A program made the position numbers and the translations under genes. 64,000 nt of DNA from Afifellaceae bacterium (lineage in GTDB: Bacteria; Pseudomonadota; Alphaproteobacteria; Rhizobiales; Afifellaceae). Shown here in pieces: positions 52,393-60,816 of this stretch (the stretch's first letter is position 1; every line of letters starts with the position of its first letter). The notes under the pieces were generated by a model. The model saw only the letters and a program-made list of their open reading frames with translations. It searched no databases and was not told the origin of the DNA. The stretch is taken from NCBI GenBank assembly GCA_028284625.1, contig JANQRH010000008.1:163441-227440 (forward strand). Direction: 5' to 3'.

Positions 52393-53602
52393 GCGTGACC
52401 TTGAGCTTGGTCTTCAGGTCGGTGCGGCAGAAGGCATGCAAAAAACAAGTCTGCTCGGAGACATCCAACATGTCGCGCGCGATGTCATCGGACTCCTTTG
52501 TCGTCAGGTGGACATGCGTCTCCACCGGGTCTGCCTCGCCGGGCTTGCCTGTGCCACCCGACGCGCCGCCGAGCGAAAAGTGCGTGTCCTGTACGATCGC
52601 GTAATGCGGTAGGTCGAGCTTCTCCATCGACGCCATGCGACCGAACTGCGTCATGAAGCAGAAGCCGATCCCGGCGGAAATGAGCGTCACCGCATCGGGG
52701 GCTCGACCCTGGCCACCGGCGGCAGGCGCCTCATCGCTTAAGAAGCGAAAGACGCTCCCGTGCGGGCTATAGAGGCGCTGTTCGATCTCTTTGACGCCGT
52801 CCTCGCGTAGCGAGCAGATCGCGGCCGGGTTGAGCGTGCGGTCCTGCTCATCGGTCAGGCTGGAGGCGGCGGCGGCGGTGCCTTTCTTGACGGCCTTTTC
52901 AGGCGACATCCCGATGCGCTCTATCAGCGTCAGGCTGCCGATGTCCGGAAGCGGCTGATCACCCTGCGGTGCTGAGACGATGGGCGCATCGAGGGCCGTG
53001 GCGTTGCCGGTCGTCAGCGCCTCGCCGTTTTTGGTCAGCGTGAAAAGGCTGGCGAGCCTGCCGCGCATCAGGCCGTTGAGCGGCGAGGCGGAGATCGCGT
53101 CCATCAGGAGCCCGTTCAGCGCCGCGTCGTCGAGATCGCAATCGACCTCAACCTCCAGCTCCACCGGTAATGCGCCGCCGACCATGGTGCGTTTCCGCAT
53201 GGAGCCCTGCATCGTGTAGTAATTGTCCTGGATGATCCGCAATTTGCGCAGCGTCGCGCCGCGCTGTGCCGCAAGAGCGGTTATCTCGTTCATGTAAGCG
53301 GCAATCATGCCGGTGGTGAGGAAGGCCAGCGGGCAGGGCGCAGCGTCGTGACCGCTAAGATAGGCGCCTTCGTCGGACACGAGCCGCCAGGTCAGGCCGG
53401 AGCGCGCGGAGGCGACCAGCGCCTCCTTCTGAAAACCCGACAGAGAACGCACATAGGTGCGTACGGCGTCGCCGCGCCGGATCGGCGGCGGAGAGAGACC
53501 GACGGCCTCCGCATTCGCCACCTTGAAGAACGGCTGAACGCCGCTTTGGCCGATGATGTTTTCTCCGAGCTTCATGTCAGCGACTCCGATTTCCGACTTC
53601 AC
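52385..53602 (-). CDS. Tandem OsmC-family protein
   Basis: This 405-residue protein appears to have two OsmC-like domains. The first (residues about 60-200) includes CPLAFLTTGMIAAYMNEITALAAQRG; the second (about 280-400) includes IGFCFMTQFGRMASMEKLDLPHYAIVQ and the Cys in EQTCFLHAFC. OsmC/Ohr proteins reduce organic hydroperoxides through paired cysteines; the second domain has Cys at both expected places, the first at one. Ordinary OsmC is about 140 residues. GTG 53602 overlaps the TRAP large-permease stop (GTGA). Its role may be peroxide protection for the oxygenase next to it (inference). Confidence 0.75.
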   Translation of the reverse strand: MKSEIGVADMKLGENIIGQSGVQPFFKVANAEAVGLSPPPIRRGDAVRTYVRSLSGFQKEALVASARSGLTWRLVSDEGAYLSGHDAAPCPLAFLTTGMIAAYMNEITALAAQRGATLRKLRIIQDNYYTMQGSMRKRTMVGGALPVELEVEVDCDLDDAALNGLLMDAISASPLNGLMRGRLASLFTLTKNGEALTTGNATALDAPIVSAPQGDQPLPDIGSLTLIERIGMSPEKAVKKGTAAAASSLTDEQDRTLNPAAICSLREDGVKEIEQRLYSPHGSVFRFLSDEAPAAGGQGRAPDAVTLISAGIGFCFMTQFGRMASMEKLDLPHYAIVQDTHFSLGGASGGTGKPGEADPVETHVHLTTKESDDIARDMLDVSEQTCFLHAFCRTDLKTKLKVTRV

Positions 53603-54903
53603 CCGAACATCGTGCTCGGCAGAAGAAGTGCGATCCCTGGGAACGTGAGGACAAGGATCACCGCGACCAGCATAGCAAACCAGAACGGCCAGATGCCGCG
53701 GAAGATGGTGTTGAGCGAAACGTTGTGCGCGATGCCCTTCACGACGAAGACGTTAATGCCGACCGGCGGCGAGATCAGGCCCATTTCCAGCACGATCACC
53801 ATCAAGACGCCGAACCATACCATGTTGACGCCCAAGGGCTCGATGATCGGTTGCACGAGCGGCACTGTGAGCACGAGGATGGCGAAGCCGTCCATGAACA
53901 TGCCGAGCACGATGAAGATGGCGAGAAAGGCAATCACGACCTGCATGGCCGTAAAGCCCTGTGCGTCGACCCAAAGCGACAGCGCGTAGGTCACGCCGGT
54001 GAAGCCGATGAAGGTCTTAAACACGAAGGCTCCGAAGAGGATCATGAACACCGTGCCCGAAGAGCGCAGCGTGCTGGAGAAGACCTCCTTCATGTTCAAG
54101 ATGGTCAGCCGACCGCGTATTGCGGTGACGATGACGGCGAGGAACGCGCCCACACCAGCCGCCTCGATAGCGGAGAAGACGCCAGTATAGATGCCGCCGA
54201 TCGTCAAGACGATGATGCCCACGATCCACCCGGCGCGCGCCATGGCGCGGAGGCGATCCTCAAGCGGTATACGCGCGGTGCCGCCCGGCGCTTTGTCGGG
54301 GTTGCGCGCAACGACGATCCAGATGGCAAGAATGAACAGCGCGGTCAGCAAGAGGCCCGGGATCACGCCCGCCATGAAGAGTTGGCCGATGCTCTCCTCC
54401 GTCAGGATCGCGTAGATCACGAAGCCGGCTGACGGCGGGATCAAGATGCCGAGCGTGCCGCCGGCGGCGATTGCCCCGGTCGCCAGCCCATTGTCGTAGC
54501 GGTAGCGCTGCATTTCAGGCAGCGACACGCGGCCCATAGTGAGTGCTGCGGCAAGCGAGGAACCCGACAGGGCGGAGAAGCCGGCGCAGCCGACGACAGT
54601 GGCCGATGCCAGTCCGCCCCTGACGTGGCCGAGCCAAGCGTGGGCGGCGTCGTAAAGGTCACGGCTCATGCCGGAGACGCCCGCAAGGTTCCCCATCAGC
54701 ACAAAGAGCGGGATGATGGTCAGCGGGTAGTTGGATGCTTCGTTGTAGATCTCGCCGGCAAGCTTGGGGATCGCCGCCTGCGAGCGGATCATGTAGATGC
54801 CGACTGTGCCGACCAGAAGCATGGCCACGCCGACGGGCATGCGGATGAAGAGAAGAACGAACAGCGCCGCGAAGCCCAGCAGCGCGATGGTTGTGCCGTC
54901 CAC
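53599..54903 (-). CDS. TRAP transporter large permease (DctM)
   Basis: This 434-residue membrane permease has about twelve helices. Family traits are FVLMGNLAGVSGMSRDLYDAAHAWLGHVRGGLASATVVGCAGFSALSGSS near residue 65 and PPVGINVFVVKG near 375. GTG 54903 is chosen because it overlaps the DctQ stop and gives the normal length; an in-frame extension to 55071 has no family match. It works with DctQ and DctP. Confidence 0.88.
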   Translation of the reverse strand: MDGTTIALLGFAALFVLLFIRMPVGVAMLLVGTVGIYMIRSQAAIPKLAGEIYNEASNYPLTIIPLFVLMGNLAGVSGMSRDLYDAAHAWLGHVRGGLASATVVGCAGFSALSGSSLAAALTMGRVSLPEMQRYRYDNGLATGAIAAGGTLGILIPPSAGFVIYAILTEESIGQLFMAGVIPGLLLTALFILAIWIVVARNPDKAPGGTARIPLEDRLRAMARAGWIVGIIVLTIGGIYTGVFSAIEAAGVGAFLAVIVTAIRGRLTILNMKEVFSSTLRSSGTVFMILFGAFVFKTFIGFTGVTYALSLWVDAQGFTAMQVVIAFLAIFIVLGMFMDGFAILVLTVPLVQPIIEPLGVNMVWFGVLMVIVLEMGLISPPVGINVFVVKGIAHNVSLNTIFRGIWPFWFAMLVAVILVLTFPGIALLLPSTMFG

Positions 54904-55433
54904 TAGAGCTTGATCTCGTTGGGGTCTTCGCCGCGGAAATGATAGAGCCCGGTCAGGAGCTGCACGAAGACCTGCAATGTGTAGACGCCGATCGCAACGC
55001 CGAGAAAATAGTAGAAAGGCCGGTGCTCGATGCTGAAATTGTTGGTGATGCAGGCCTTCTCGATCCCGCATGCCTTGGTGAAGAGTGCCCAGGTAGCCAA
55101 CGCCAAGATGATGACGGCCAGGAGCCGCATGATGGCGTTGGTGACGCGGGTCACTTTGCGGCCCGCCACAAAGCCGATCACATCGACGCTGACATGAGCG
55201 CCGTGCCGCCCGCCATAGGCGACGGCGGCGCCGGCAACGATGGTGAGCGTCACAACCGAAAGATCCTCAATCCCGAAGATCGGATCGTTGAGAAGATAGC
55301 GCCAGGTGACCGCCACGATGGTGACGCCCACAAGGGCGACAATGGCGAGTGCGCCGAGAAAGGCGAGCAGCCCGGCCAGGCGGCCGAGCTGCCGGTCGGC
55401 CCAAAGAAGGGCAGGCGGCGTGTCAGCCGGCAA
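54903..55433 (-). CDS. TRAP transporter small permease (DctQ)
   Basis: This 176-residue four-helix membrane protein has AFLGALAIVALVGVTIVAVTWRYLLNDPIFGIEDLS near residue 24 and YGGRHGAHVSVDVI near 78, the standard DctQ features. It sits 3 bp downstream of dctP on the minus strand and overlaps dctM by one base. Confidence 0.88.
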   Translation of the reverse strand: MPADTPPALLWADRQLGRLAGLLAFLGALAIVALVGVTIVAVTWRYLLNDPIFGIEDLSVVTLTIVAGAAVAYGGRHGAHVSVDVIGFVAGRKVTRVTNAIMRLLAVIILALATWALFTKACGIEKACITNNFSIEHRPFYYFLGVAIGVYTLQVFVQLLTGLYHFRGEDPNEIKL

Positions 55434-55436
55434 GGG

Positions 55437-56417
55437 TCACTGGCCGGCCATCAGCGCCATGATCTCGCTGACGGTCATCGAACCGGCGGTCGAGCCTTTG
55501 ACGCCTTCAAGTGTCTCCGCGATCGTTGCCTGCCAGCGCGCCTTCTCCTCGTCTGAGAGGTCGATCATCTCCACGCCGGCATCCGTGGCGATCTGCAGGC
55601 CGCGGGAGGCGGCCTTGTCGTAGAAGGCGCCGCCAGCCTCCGACAACGACGCATCGGCGGCAGCATCGACCCAGCCTTTTTCCTCATCGGAGAGGCTTGC
55701 GTAGAGGTCCTTGTTCATCAGGAGCACAAAGGCTGACCCGGAGCCCGGGAACCAGGTCGTGATGTAGTTGGCCGGCTCCTGGAGCTTGAACGACCCGATG
55801 GCCGACGGCCCGATGGCAATGGCGTCGATCACGCCGTTGGTCAGGTTCTGATTGATCACGTTGACCGGTTGCGCCACGGCGGATGCGCCAAGCGACTCCA
55901 CGATCGGCAGATCGGACTTGTTGGTGACACGCACCTTCAGGCCTTTGAGGTCCTCAAGCGTGCGCACCGGCTTGTCCTTGGTGATGAGGACGGGCGGGGC
56001 GTTGGCCCAAATGGCGAGGAGCTTGGCGTCGTATTCCTTCTCCAGCACTTCGCGCGCGTTGAGGAGCGCGGTGGTGCAGGCAGATGCGCTGTCACAAACG
56101 CCGGGGAGGCCGACGACCTGCGTCATCGGAAAGACGTCGCCGGTATAGCCGGGCAGCGTGAAGACGATGTCGGCGACCCCGTCGAGCAGGATGGCATATT
56201 GCTTCGGCGGCACGGAATTCAGGGCGCCGCCGGGATATTGCTGCACGGTCAAAGCGCCGCCCGACAGCTCAGCCAGCTTCTCCGCAAACGGCGTGAAGAC
56301 GGCGGCGTTCATCGGGTGCTTTGGTCCCATGAAATAGGCTAGGCTAAGCTCCTTCGCGCCTGCGAAGGATGCTGTTGCCACCAGCGCGGCCGCCAGCAGA
56401 AATTTCAATGGTTTCAT
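55437..56417 (-). CDS. TRAP transporter substrate-binding protein (DctP)
   Basis: This 326-residue periplasmic protein has a signal peptide (MKPLKFLLAAALVATASFAGA). The family's conserved arginine for a carboxylate is in LKGLKVRVTNKSDLP near residue 160; other family sequence is LGASAVAQPVNVINQNLTNGVIDAIAIGP. ATG 56417 follows AGGGAGGAAG. The substrate is probably an organic acid, perhaps an aromatic acid feeding the FAD hydroxylase downstream (inference). Confidence 0.88.
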   Translation of the reverse strand: MKPLKFLLAAALVATASFAGAKELSLAYFMGPKHPMNAAVFTPFAEKLAELSGGALTVQQYPGGALNSVPPKQYAILLDGVADIVFTLPGYTGDVFPMTQVVGLPGVCDSASACTTALLNAREVLEKEYDAKLLAIWANAPPVLITKDKPVRTLEDLKGLKVRVTNKSDLPIVESLGASAVAQPVNVINQNLTNGVIDAIAIGPSAIGSFKLQEPANYITTWFPGSGSAFVLLMNKDLYASLSDEEKGWVDAAADASLSEAGGAFYDKAASRGLQIATDAGVEMIDLSDEEKARWQATIAETLEGVKGSTAGSMTVSEIMALMAGQ

Positions 56418-56506
56418 GGTCTTCCTCCCTTGTCCTGGAGCCAGGCGATGAAGCAGGCTTCCAGGTGTTTTCACGGTTCTTGGCGCTCGTCGATCGCCTT
56501 AAACCT

Positions 56507-56527
56507 TTGCATTAACGTACATGCGAA
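56507..56527. promoter_or_regulatory. Possible operator dyad upstream of the TRAP operon
   Basis: TTGCAT at 56507-56512 is mirrored by ATGCGAA at 56521-56527 around TAACGTAC, 90 bp before the dctP start. Shape and position suit a regulator site, but no cognate regulator gene lies next to it. Confidence 0.3.
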
Positions 56528-56533
56528 TTCGGC

Positions 56534-58858
56534 TTAGCGGAAGTCGCGGCCGCGTGAGCTCTGCGCCAAGGCGCTCCAAATTCGCTCAGGCGTCGCCGGC
56601 ATGGCGATATCGTCGACGCCGGCAGCCGCGAGTGCGTCCGTGATCGCCAGGAAGATTGCCGGCATCGCGCCGACGGTGCCGGCTTCGCCGGCGCCTTTCA
56701 CGCCGAGCGGATTGGTCGGTGAGGGCGTGGACGCGGTTTCGATCCGGATCGGCGGGATGTCGTCGGCGCGCGGCATGGCGTAATCCATGAAGCTTCCGGA
56801 GAGGAGCTGGCCGGATTCTGCATCGTAGACGATGTCCTCAAGCACGACCTGACCCAGCCCCTGCACGATGCCGCCGACCAATTGGGCGTCAAGCAGCATT
56901 GGGTTCAGCACCGTGCCGACATCGTCCACGGACACGATGCTCTTGACGTCGATGGCGCCGGTATCGGCGTCGATCTCCACCTCGGCAATCTGACAGCCGG
57001 CGGGGAAGGCGAAGCCCTGCACCGCGAAGGAGCCCGAGCCAGTGAGGCTCGGGCTTAGATGCGGCGGAAGGTTCGGCGCATGCGCGGCGGCTGCGACCGC
57101 GGCAATCGGCACACTCTTATCCGTGCCGGCGACATGGAATGCGCCCGCTTCAAAAGCGATATCGTCAGGGCCGGCTTCAAGCATGTGTCCGGCAATGGCG
57201 CGGCCCTTTTCGATGACGTCATCAGCCGCCTTTCGCAGCGCGCCGCCGCCGTTGATCATGGAGCGTGAAGCGATCGTGCCGCGGCCGAAAGCGACCGCGT
57301 CGGTATCTCCCTGCACCAGGCGGACGCGCTCGAACGGAATGCCCAGCCAATCGGCGACCATCTGGGCATAGACGGTCTCGTGACCCTGGCCATGATTGAA
57401 CGTACCGGCGAGGACGGTTGCGCCGCCGGCGGGATCGACACGAATCTCCGCCGCCTCGTTGGCGAGGCCTGAATTTTCGTTATGCAGCGCGATGCCGATG
57501 CCGCGCAGTTTGCCGAGAGCGTTGGCTGCGGCCTTTCGTTCGGAGGCGCCGTCCCAATCGGCCAGCGCCAAAGCGCGATCGAGAAGCGCGCCGTAATCAC
57601 CGGAATCGATCGTGTAGACCAGCGGCGTCTTGTAGGGCATGTCGCCGGCGCGGATCATGTTCGCCCGGCGAAGCGCGACAGGGTCGCGTCCCGTCTCGCG
57701 CGCCGCCTTGTCGACCAATCGCTCAATCAGGAAAGCGGCTTCCGGCCGCCCCGCGCCGCGATAGGGCTGGGTGGGGGACGTGTTGGTGTAGAGCGCGCGT
57801 GCCGCGACATGCGCCGCGGGGATGCGATAGCAGCCGGTGGCGAGCGTGCATGCGAACATCGGCGGGACACCGCCGCCGGTGGAGAGGTAGGCGCCGGAAT
57901 TGTAGTCGCAGCGCATGCGAAGCGCGAGGAAGCGCCCGTCGGCGTCCAAGGCAAGTGCGGCACTCACCAACTGGTCGCGGCCGTGATAGTCGGTGAGGAG
58001 CGATTCTGAGCGCTCGGCCTGCCAGCGAATAGTCCTCTTCAATCGCCATGCTGCCCAGCCAACCAGCACGTCCTCTGGATAGATGCCGCCTTTCATCCCA
58101 AAACCACCGCCAACATCGGGCGCTATCACCCGGATCGCCGTCGGCGGGAGGCCGAGCGCCGCGGCGAGGTCGTTTCTGATGGCGTGCGGCGCTTGGGTCG
58201 AGGCGTAGAAGGTCAGCCGATCGTCTTTGGGATCGTAGCGCGCCATCGCCCCGCGCATCTCCATCGCATTGGCAGACACTCGGTTGTTATGGAAAGCGAT
58301 CTCCGTGACGTGCGCCGCTTTTGAGAACGCTGCGTCGGTCGCGGCAGAATCGCCGATCTCGATGGTGTATGCGACATTCTCCGGCGCGTGTTCGTGCAAA
58401 ACCGGCGCGCCATCGGCCGCGGCTTGATCGGCGGTGATCGTCGCTTCCAATGGCTCGTAGTCCACCACGATCGCCTCAGACGCATCGCGGGCGGCGTTGC
58501 GGCTCTCCGCAATCACGACGGCGACCGGCGCGCCGACATAGAGAACGCGGTCCAAGGCTACAGCCGCAACGGGCTCGGTGGCCTGGTTGCGATGCATATG
58601 CGGGAACAACGTGTGGCATCCAAGGCCACCCAGGCCGTCGTCGCGGTAGTCGGCGCCGGTCAGGATGGCGGCAACGCCGGGCCGCTGCCGCGCTTCGGAA
58701 ACATCGATGCTTGCGATGCGGGCATGCGCCTCCGGCGAGCGGACGATCACGGCATGAAGCGCGTCGGGTGCAGGGATATCCTCCACATATTGACCACGCC
58801 CGGAAAGGAATCGCGCGTCTTCCTTTCGGGGGACCGATTGCCCAATGCCGAACTTCAT
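56534..58858 (-). CDS. Molybdenum hydroxylase large subunit (CoxL/XdhB-like)
   Basis: This 774-residue protein of the xanthine dehydrogenase family catalytic subunit opens with RKEDARFLSGRGQYVEDI. Molybdopterin-binding motifs are VGGGFGMKGGIYPED near residue 250, PTQPYRGAGRPEAAF near 360 and a GRGTIASRSM segment near 530. The catalytic Glu is in VKGAGEAGTVGAMPA near 730. The loop is PYRGAGR, not the AYRCSFR form of true CO dehydrogenase (form I), so CO is unlikely to be the substrate. Small Fe-S and FAD subunits normally encoded next to it are absent here. Confidence 0.82.
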   Translation of the reverse strand: MKFGIGQSVPRKEDARFLSGRGQYVEDIPAPDALHAVIVRSPEAHARIASIDVSEARQRPGVAAILTGADYRDDGLGGLGCHTLFPHMHRNQATEPVAAVALDRVLYVGAPVAVVIAESRNAARDASEAIVVDYEPLEATITADQAAADGAPVLHEHAPENVAYTIEIGDSAATDAAFSKAAHVTEIAFHNNRVSANAMEMRGAMARYDPKDDRLTFYASTQAPHAIRNDLAAALGLPPTAIRVIAPDVGGGFGMKGGIYPEDVLVGWAAWRLKRTIRWQAERSESLLTDYHGRDQLVSAALALDADGRFLALRMRCDYNSGAYLSTGGGVPPMFACTLATGCYRIPAAHVAARALYTNTSPTQPYRGAGRPEAAFLIERLVDKAARETGRDPVALRRANMIRAGDMPYKTPLVYTIDSGDYGALLDRALALADWDGASERKAAANALGKLRGIGIALHNENSGLANEAAEIRVDPAGGATVLAGTFNHGQGHETVYAQMVADWLGIPFERVRLVQGDTDAVAFGRGTIASRSMINGGGALRKAADDVIEKGRAIAGHMLEAGPDDIAFEAGAFHVAGTDKSVPIAAVAAAAHAPNLPPHLSPSLTGSGSFAVQGFAFPAGCQIAEVEIDADTGAIDVKSIVSVDDVGTVLNPMLLDAQLVGGIVQGLGQVVLEDIVYDAESGQLLSGSFMDYAMPRADDIPPIRIETASTPSPTNPLGVKGAGEAGTVGAMPAIFLAITDALAAAGVDDIAMPATPERIWSALAQSSRGRDFR

Positions 58859-58947
58859 CCGCCTGCCTCTCGTGCATGGCCTGATGGACAGTATGCAGCG
58901 GTGGTGGGCCTTTGTCGCGCCGTGTCTTTTTGCCGGCGCTTGAAGCG

Positions 58948-60063
58948 CTACATCGCGGCGCGGAGCAATGCGTCGTAATCGGAAACGTCGGCCGGGCGGG
59001 GATTGGTCGCGCTTAGATGGTCTTTTGACGCCTTGTCGGCGAGGTCGGGGATCAGCTTCGGATCGACGCCAAGCTCACCCAGCGTCTTCGGCATGCCGAT
59101 GGCGGCGTTCAGCGTCTCGATCCATTCCGCGATATCGGCGTCAGGCTCCAGGCCGATGGCTTGGCGCAGCATTGCGTATTTCTCCTCTGCGACCGGCGCG
59201 TTGAATCGCAGGACATGCGGTAGCAGCACGGCGTTCAACGTGCCGTGATGCAGGTGCAACTCGCCGAGCGGGTGCGACATGGCGTGGACGGAACCAAGCC
59301 CTTTCTGCAAGGCAAGGCCGCCCATCAGCGCCGCCATCATCATCTCCCACCGCGCTGAGCGGTTCGCGCCGTCCTCGACTGCGGTGCGGAGATTGGCCGC
59401 GGCGCGGCGCACGCAGTCGAGCGCGATTGCCCCGGCAGGCGGATTCTCCACTGGCGTGAGCCACGCCTCGATGCCGTGGCTGAGCGCGTCGATGCCGGTC
59501 GCGGCCGTCAGACGCGGCGGCAGGGAGAGTGTGAGTTCCGGGTCGCAGATGACGGCGCCGGCGACCATGTTGAGGTTCACCGCCGCGGTCTTGCGGCCGT
59601 CATCCAGCGTCATCACAGCGGCGCGGCCGACCTCTGCACCTGTGCCCGCCGCCGTCGGCACGGCCAGATGCGGCGCGACCGGACCAATGCGCTCCGAGCC
59701 ACCGGTCTTCACGCCGTAATCGCCGAACGCGCCGCCATGGCTGATGAGGAGTGCGGCGGCTTTCGAAAGGTCCAGGCACGAGCCGCCGCCAATCGCGATG
59801 GCGCCATCGCAGCCCTCGCTTTGCCAGAGCTCAAGACAGGTCCGCAAGGCGGCTTCCGTGGGGTTCTCCGGCGTTTCGGCGAAGACAATCGGCTCGATCG
59901 GTTTCAGCGCTTGCATGGCCCGGTCGAGGATGCCGGCTGCGGCGACGCCCGGGTCGGTGACGATCAGCGGTCGGGTCAGGCCGAGGCGAGCGGTTTCTTC
60001 GCCGAGAAGCGTAATCGCGCCAAAGTCGAACTGGATTCGCGTGATGTATTGTATGAGCGCCAT
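58948..60063 (-). CDS. Iron-containing alcohol dehydrogenase
   Basis: This group III alcohol dehydrogenase has 371 residues. The NAD-binding glycine segment is AIAIGGGSCLDLSKAAAL near residue 92 and TAAGTGAEVGRAAVM near 138. Fe ligands are in TGIDALSHGIEAWL (Asp, His near 193-197), SVHAMSHPLGELHLHHG (His near 262, 276). It oxidises or reduces small alcohols/aldehydes; it is divergent from the HD-domain gene with 100 bp between them. Whether it belongs with the upstream YcaO operon by a shared promoter region is unknown. Confidence 0.87.
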   Translation of the reverse strand: MALIQYITRIQFDFGAITLLGEETARLGLTRPLIVTDPGVAAAGILDRAMQALKPIEPIVFAETPENPTEAALRTCLELWQSEGCDGAIAIGGGSCLDLSKAAALLISHGGAFGDYGVKTGGSERIGPVAPHLAVPTAAGTGAEVGRAAVMTLDDGRKTAAVNLNMVAGAVICDPELTLSLPPRLTAATGIDALSHGIEAWLTPVENPPAGAIALDCVRRAAANLRTAVEDGANRSARWEMMMAALMGGLALQKGLGSVHAMSHPLGELHLHHGTLNAVLLPHVLRFNAPVAEEKYAMLRQAIGLEPDADIAEWIETLNAAIGMPKTLGELGVDPKLIPDLADKASKDHLSATNPRPADVSDYDALLRAAM

Positions 60064-60163
60064 GGTGGGAGCCGCCAGATGTGGACGAACCCCTTATCAA
60101 TCGTCCCGCCGGGAGTCGCAACGGCGGTTTTGCGAGGGTAGGGTGCGGGGCGATGGAGGGAGG

Positions 60164-60799
60164 ATGAGCAACGAGAGCCGCGTGGTGTCGTTCACGCAGA
60201 TGAAGGACGGCAGCCGGGACGATTATCTGCTGCTTCGCGATCTGGAGCGGCCGTACCAGCTTGGCACGGCCGACCGGGTGTTGGCAGAGCTCCGCCGGCA
60301 GGGCACAGCGACGCTTGAAGGCTATCGGATCACCCGGCTGGAGCACGGACTTCAATCCGCCACGCGTGCCGAAGCCGACGGCGCCGACCTGGACTGGATC
60401 GTCGGCGCGCTGCTGCACGATATCGGCGACGGCCTGGCGCCGCAGAACCACGACCGCATGTCGGCGGAGGTCATCCGCCCGTTCGTGCGCTGGGAGGTGG
60501 CCTGGGTGGTGGAGCATCACGGCATCTTTCAGATGCACTATTACGCGCATCATTACGGTTGGGACCGGGACGCCCGTGAGCGGTTTCGCGACCATCCCTG
60601 TTTCGATGCCTGCGCGGCGTTTTGCGAACGCTGGGACCAGGCCTCGTTCGATCCCGACTATCCAACCAAGCCGCTGGAGCATTTCGAGCCGATGCTGCGG
60701 GAGGTGTTTTCTCGCAAGGCCTATGATCCGGATGTCATTCGCGACGGCGTGGTCACTGAATTCCCGACAGTCGGCAACGAACTGGCACATCGTGCGTAA
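60164..60799 (+). CDS. HD-domain protein (PhnZ/TmpB-like, possible di-iron oxygenase)
   Basis: This 211-residue HD-superfamily protein starts at ATG 60164 after GGAGGGAGG. Metal-binding residues are visible as His in RLEHGLQSA near residue 60, HDIGD near 87, NHDR near 97 and EHHGIF near 115, with Asp in WDQASFDPDYPT near 160. This arrangement (TRLEHGLQSATRAEADGAD...LLHDIGD) is shared with HD-fold mixed-valent di-iron oxygenases that cleave phosphonates (PhnZ, TmpB), rather than plain phosphohydrolases. It is the first gene of the kinase/YcaO/TfuA operon, 17 bp before the kinase start. Confidence 0.7.
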   Translation: MSNESRVVSFTQMKDGSRDDYLLLRDLERPYQLGTADRVLAELRRQGTATLEGYRITRLEHGLQSATRAEADGADLDWIVGALLHDIGDGLAPQNHDRMSAEVIRPFVRWEVAWVVEHHGIFQMHYYAHHYGWDRDARERFRDHPCFDACAAFCERWDQASFDPDYPTKPLEHFEPMLREVFSRKAYDPDVIRDGVVTEFPTVGNELAHRA

Positions 60800-60816
60800 C
60801 GTCCCGAGTTTCGTTC

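Noticed and set aside
56534..58858. Carbon monoxide dehydrogenase (CoxL form I)
   Set aside because: The active-site loop is PYRGAGR and not the AYRCSFR form, and coxM/coxS are absent.
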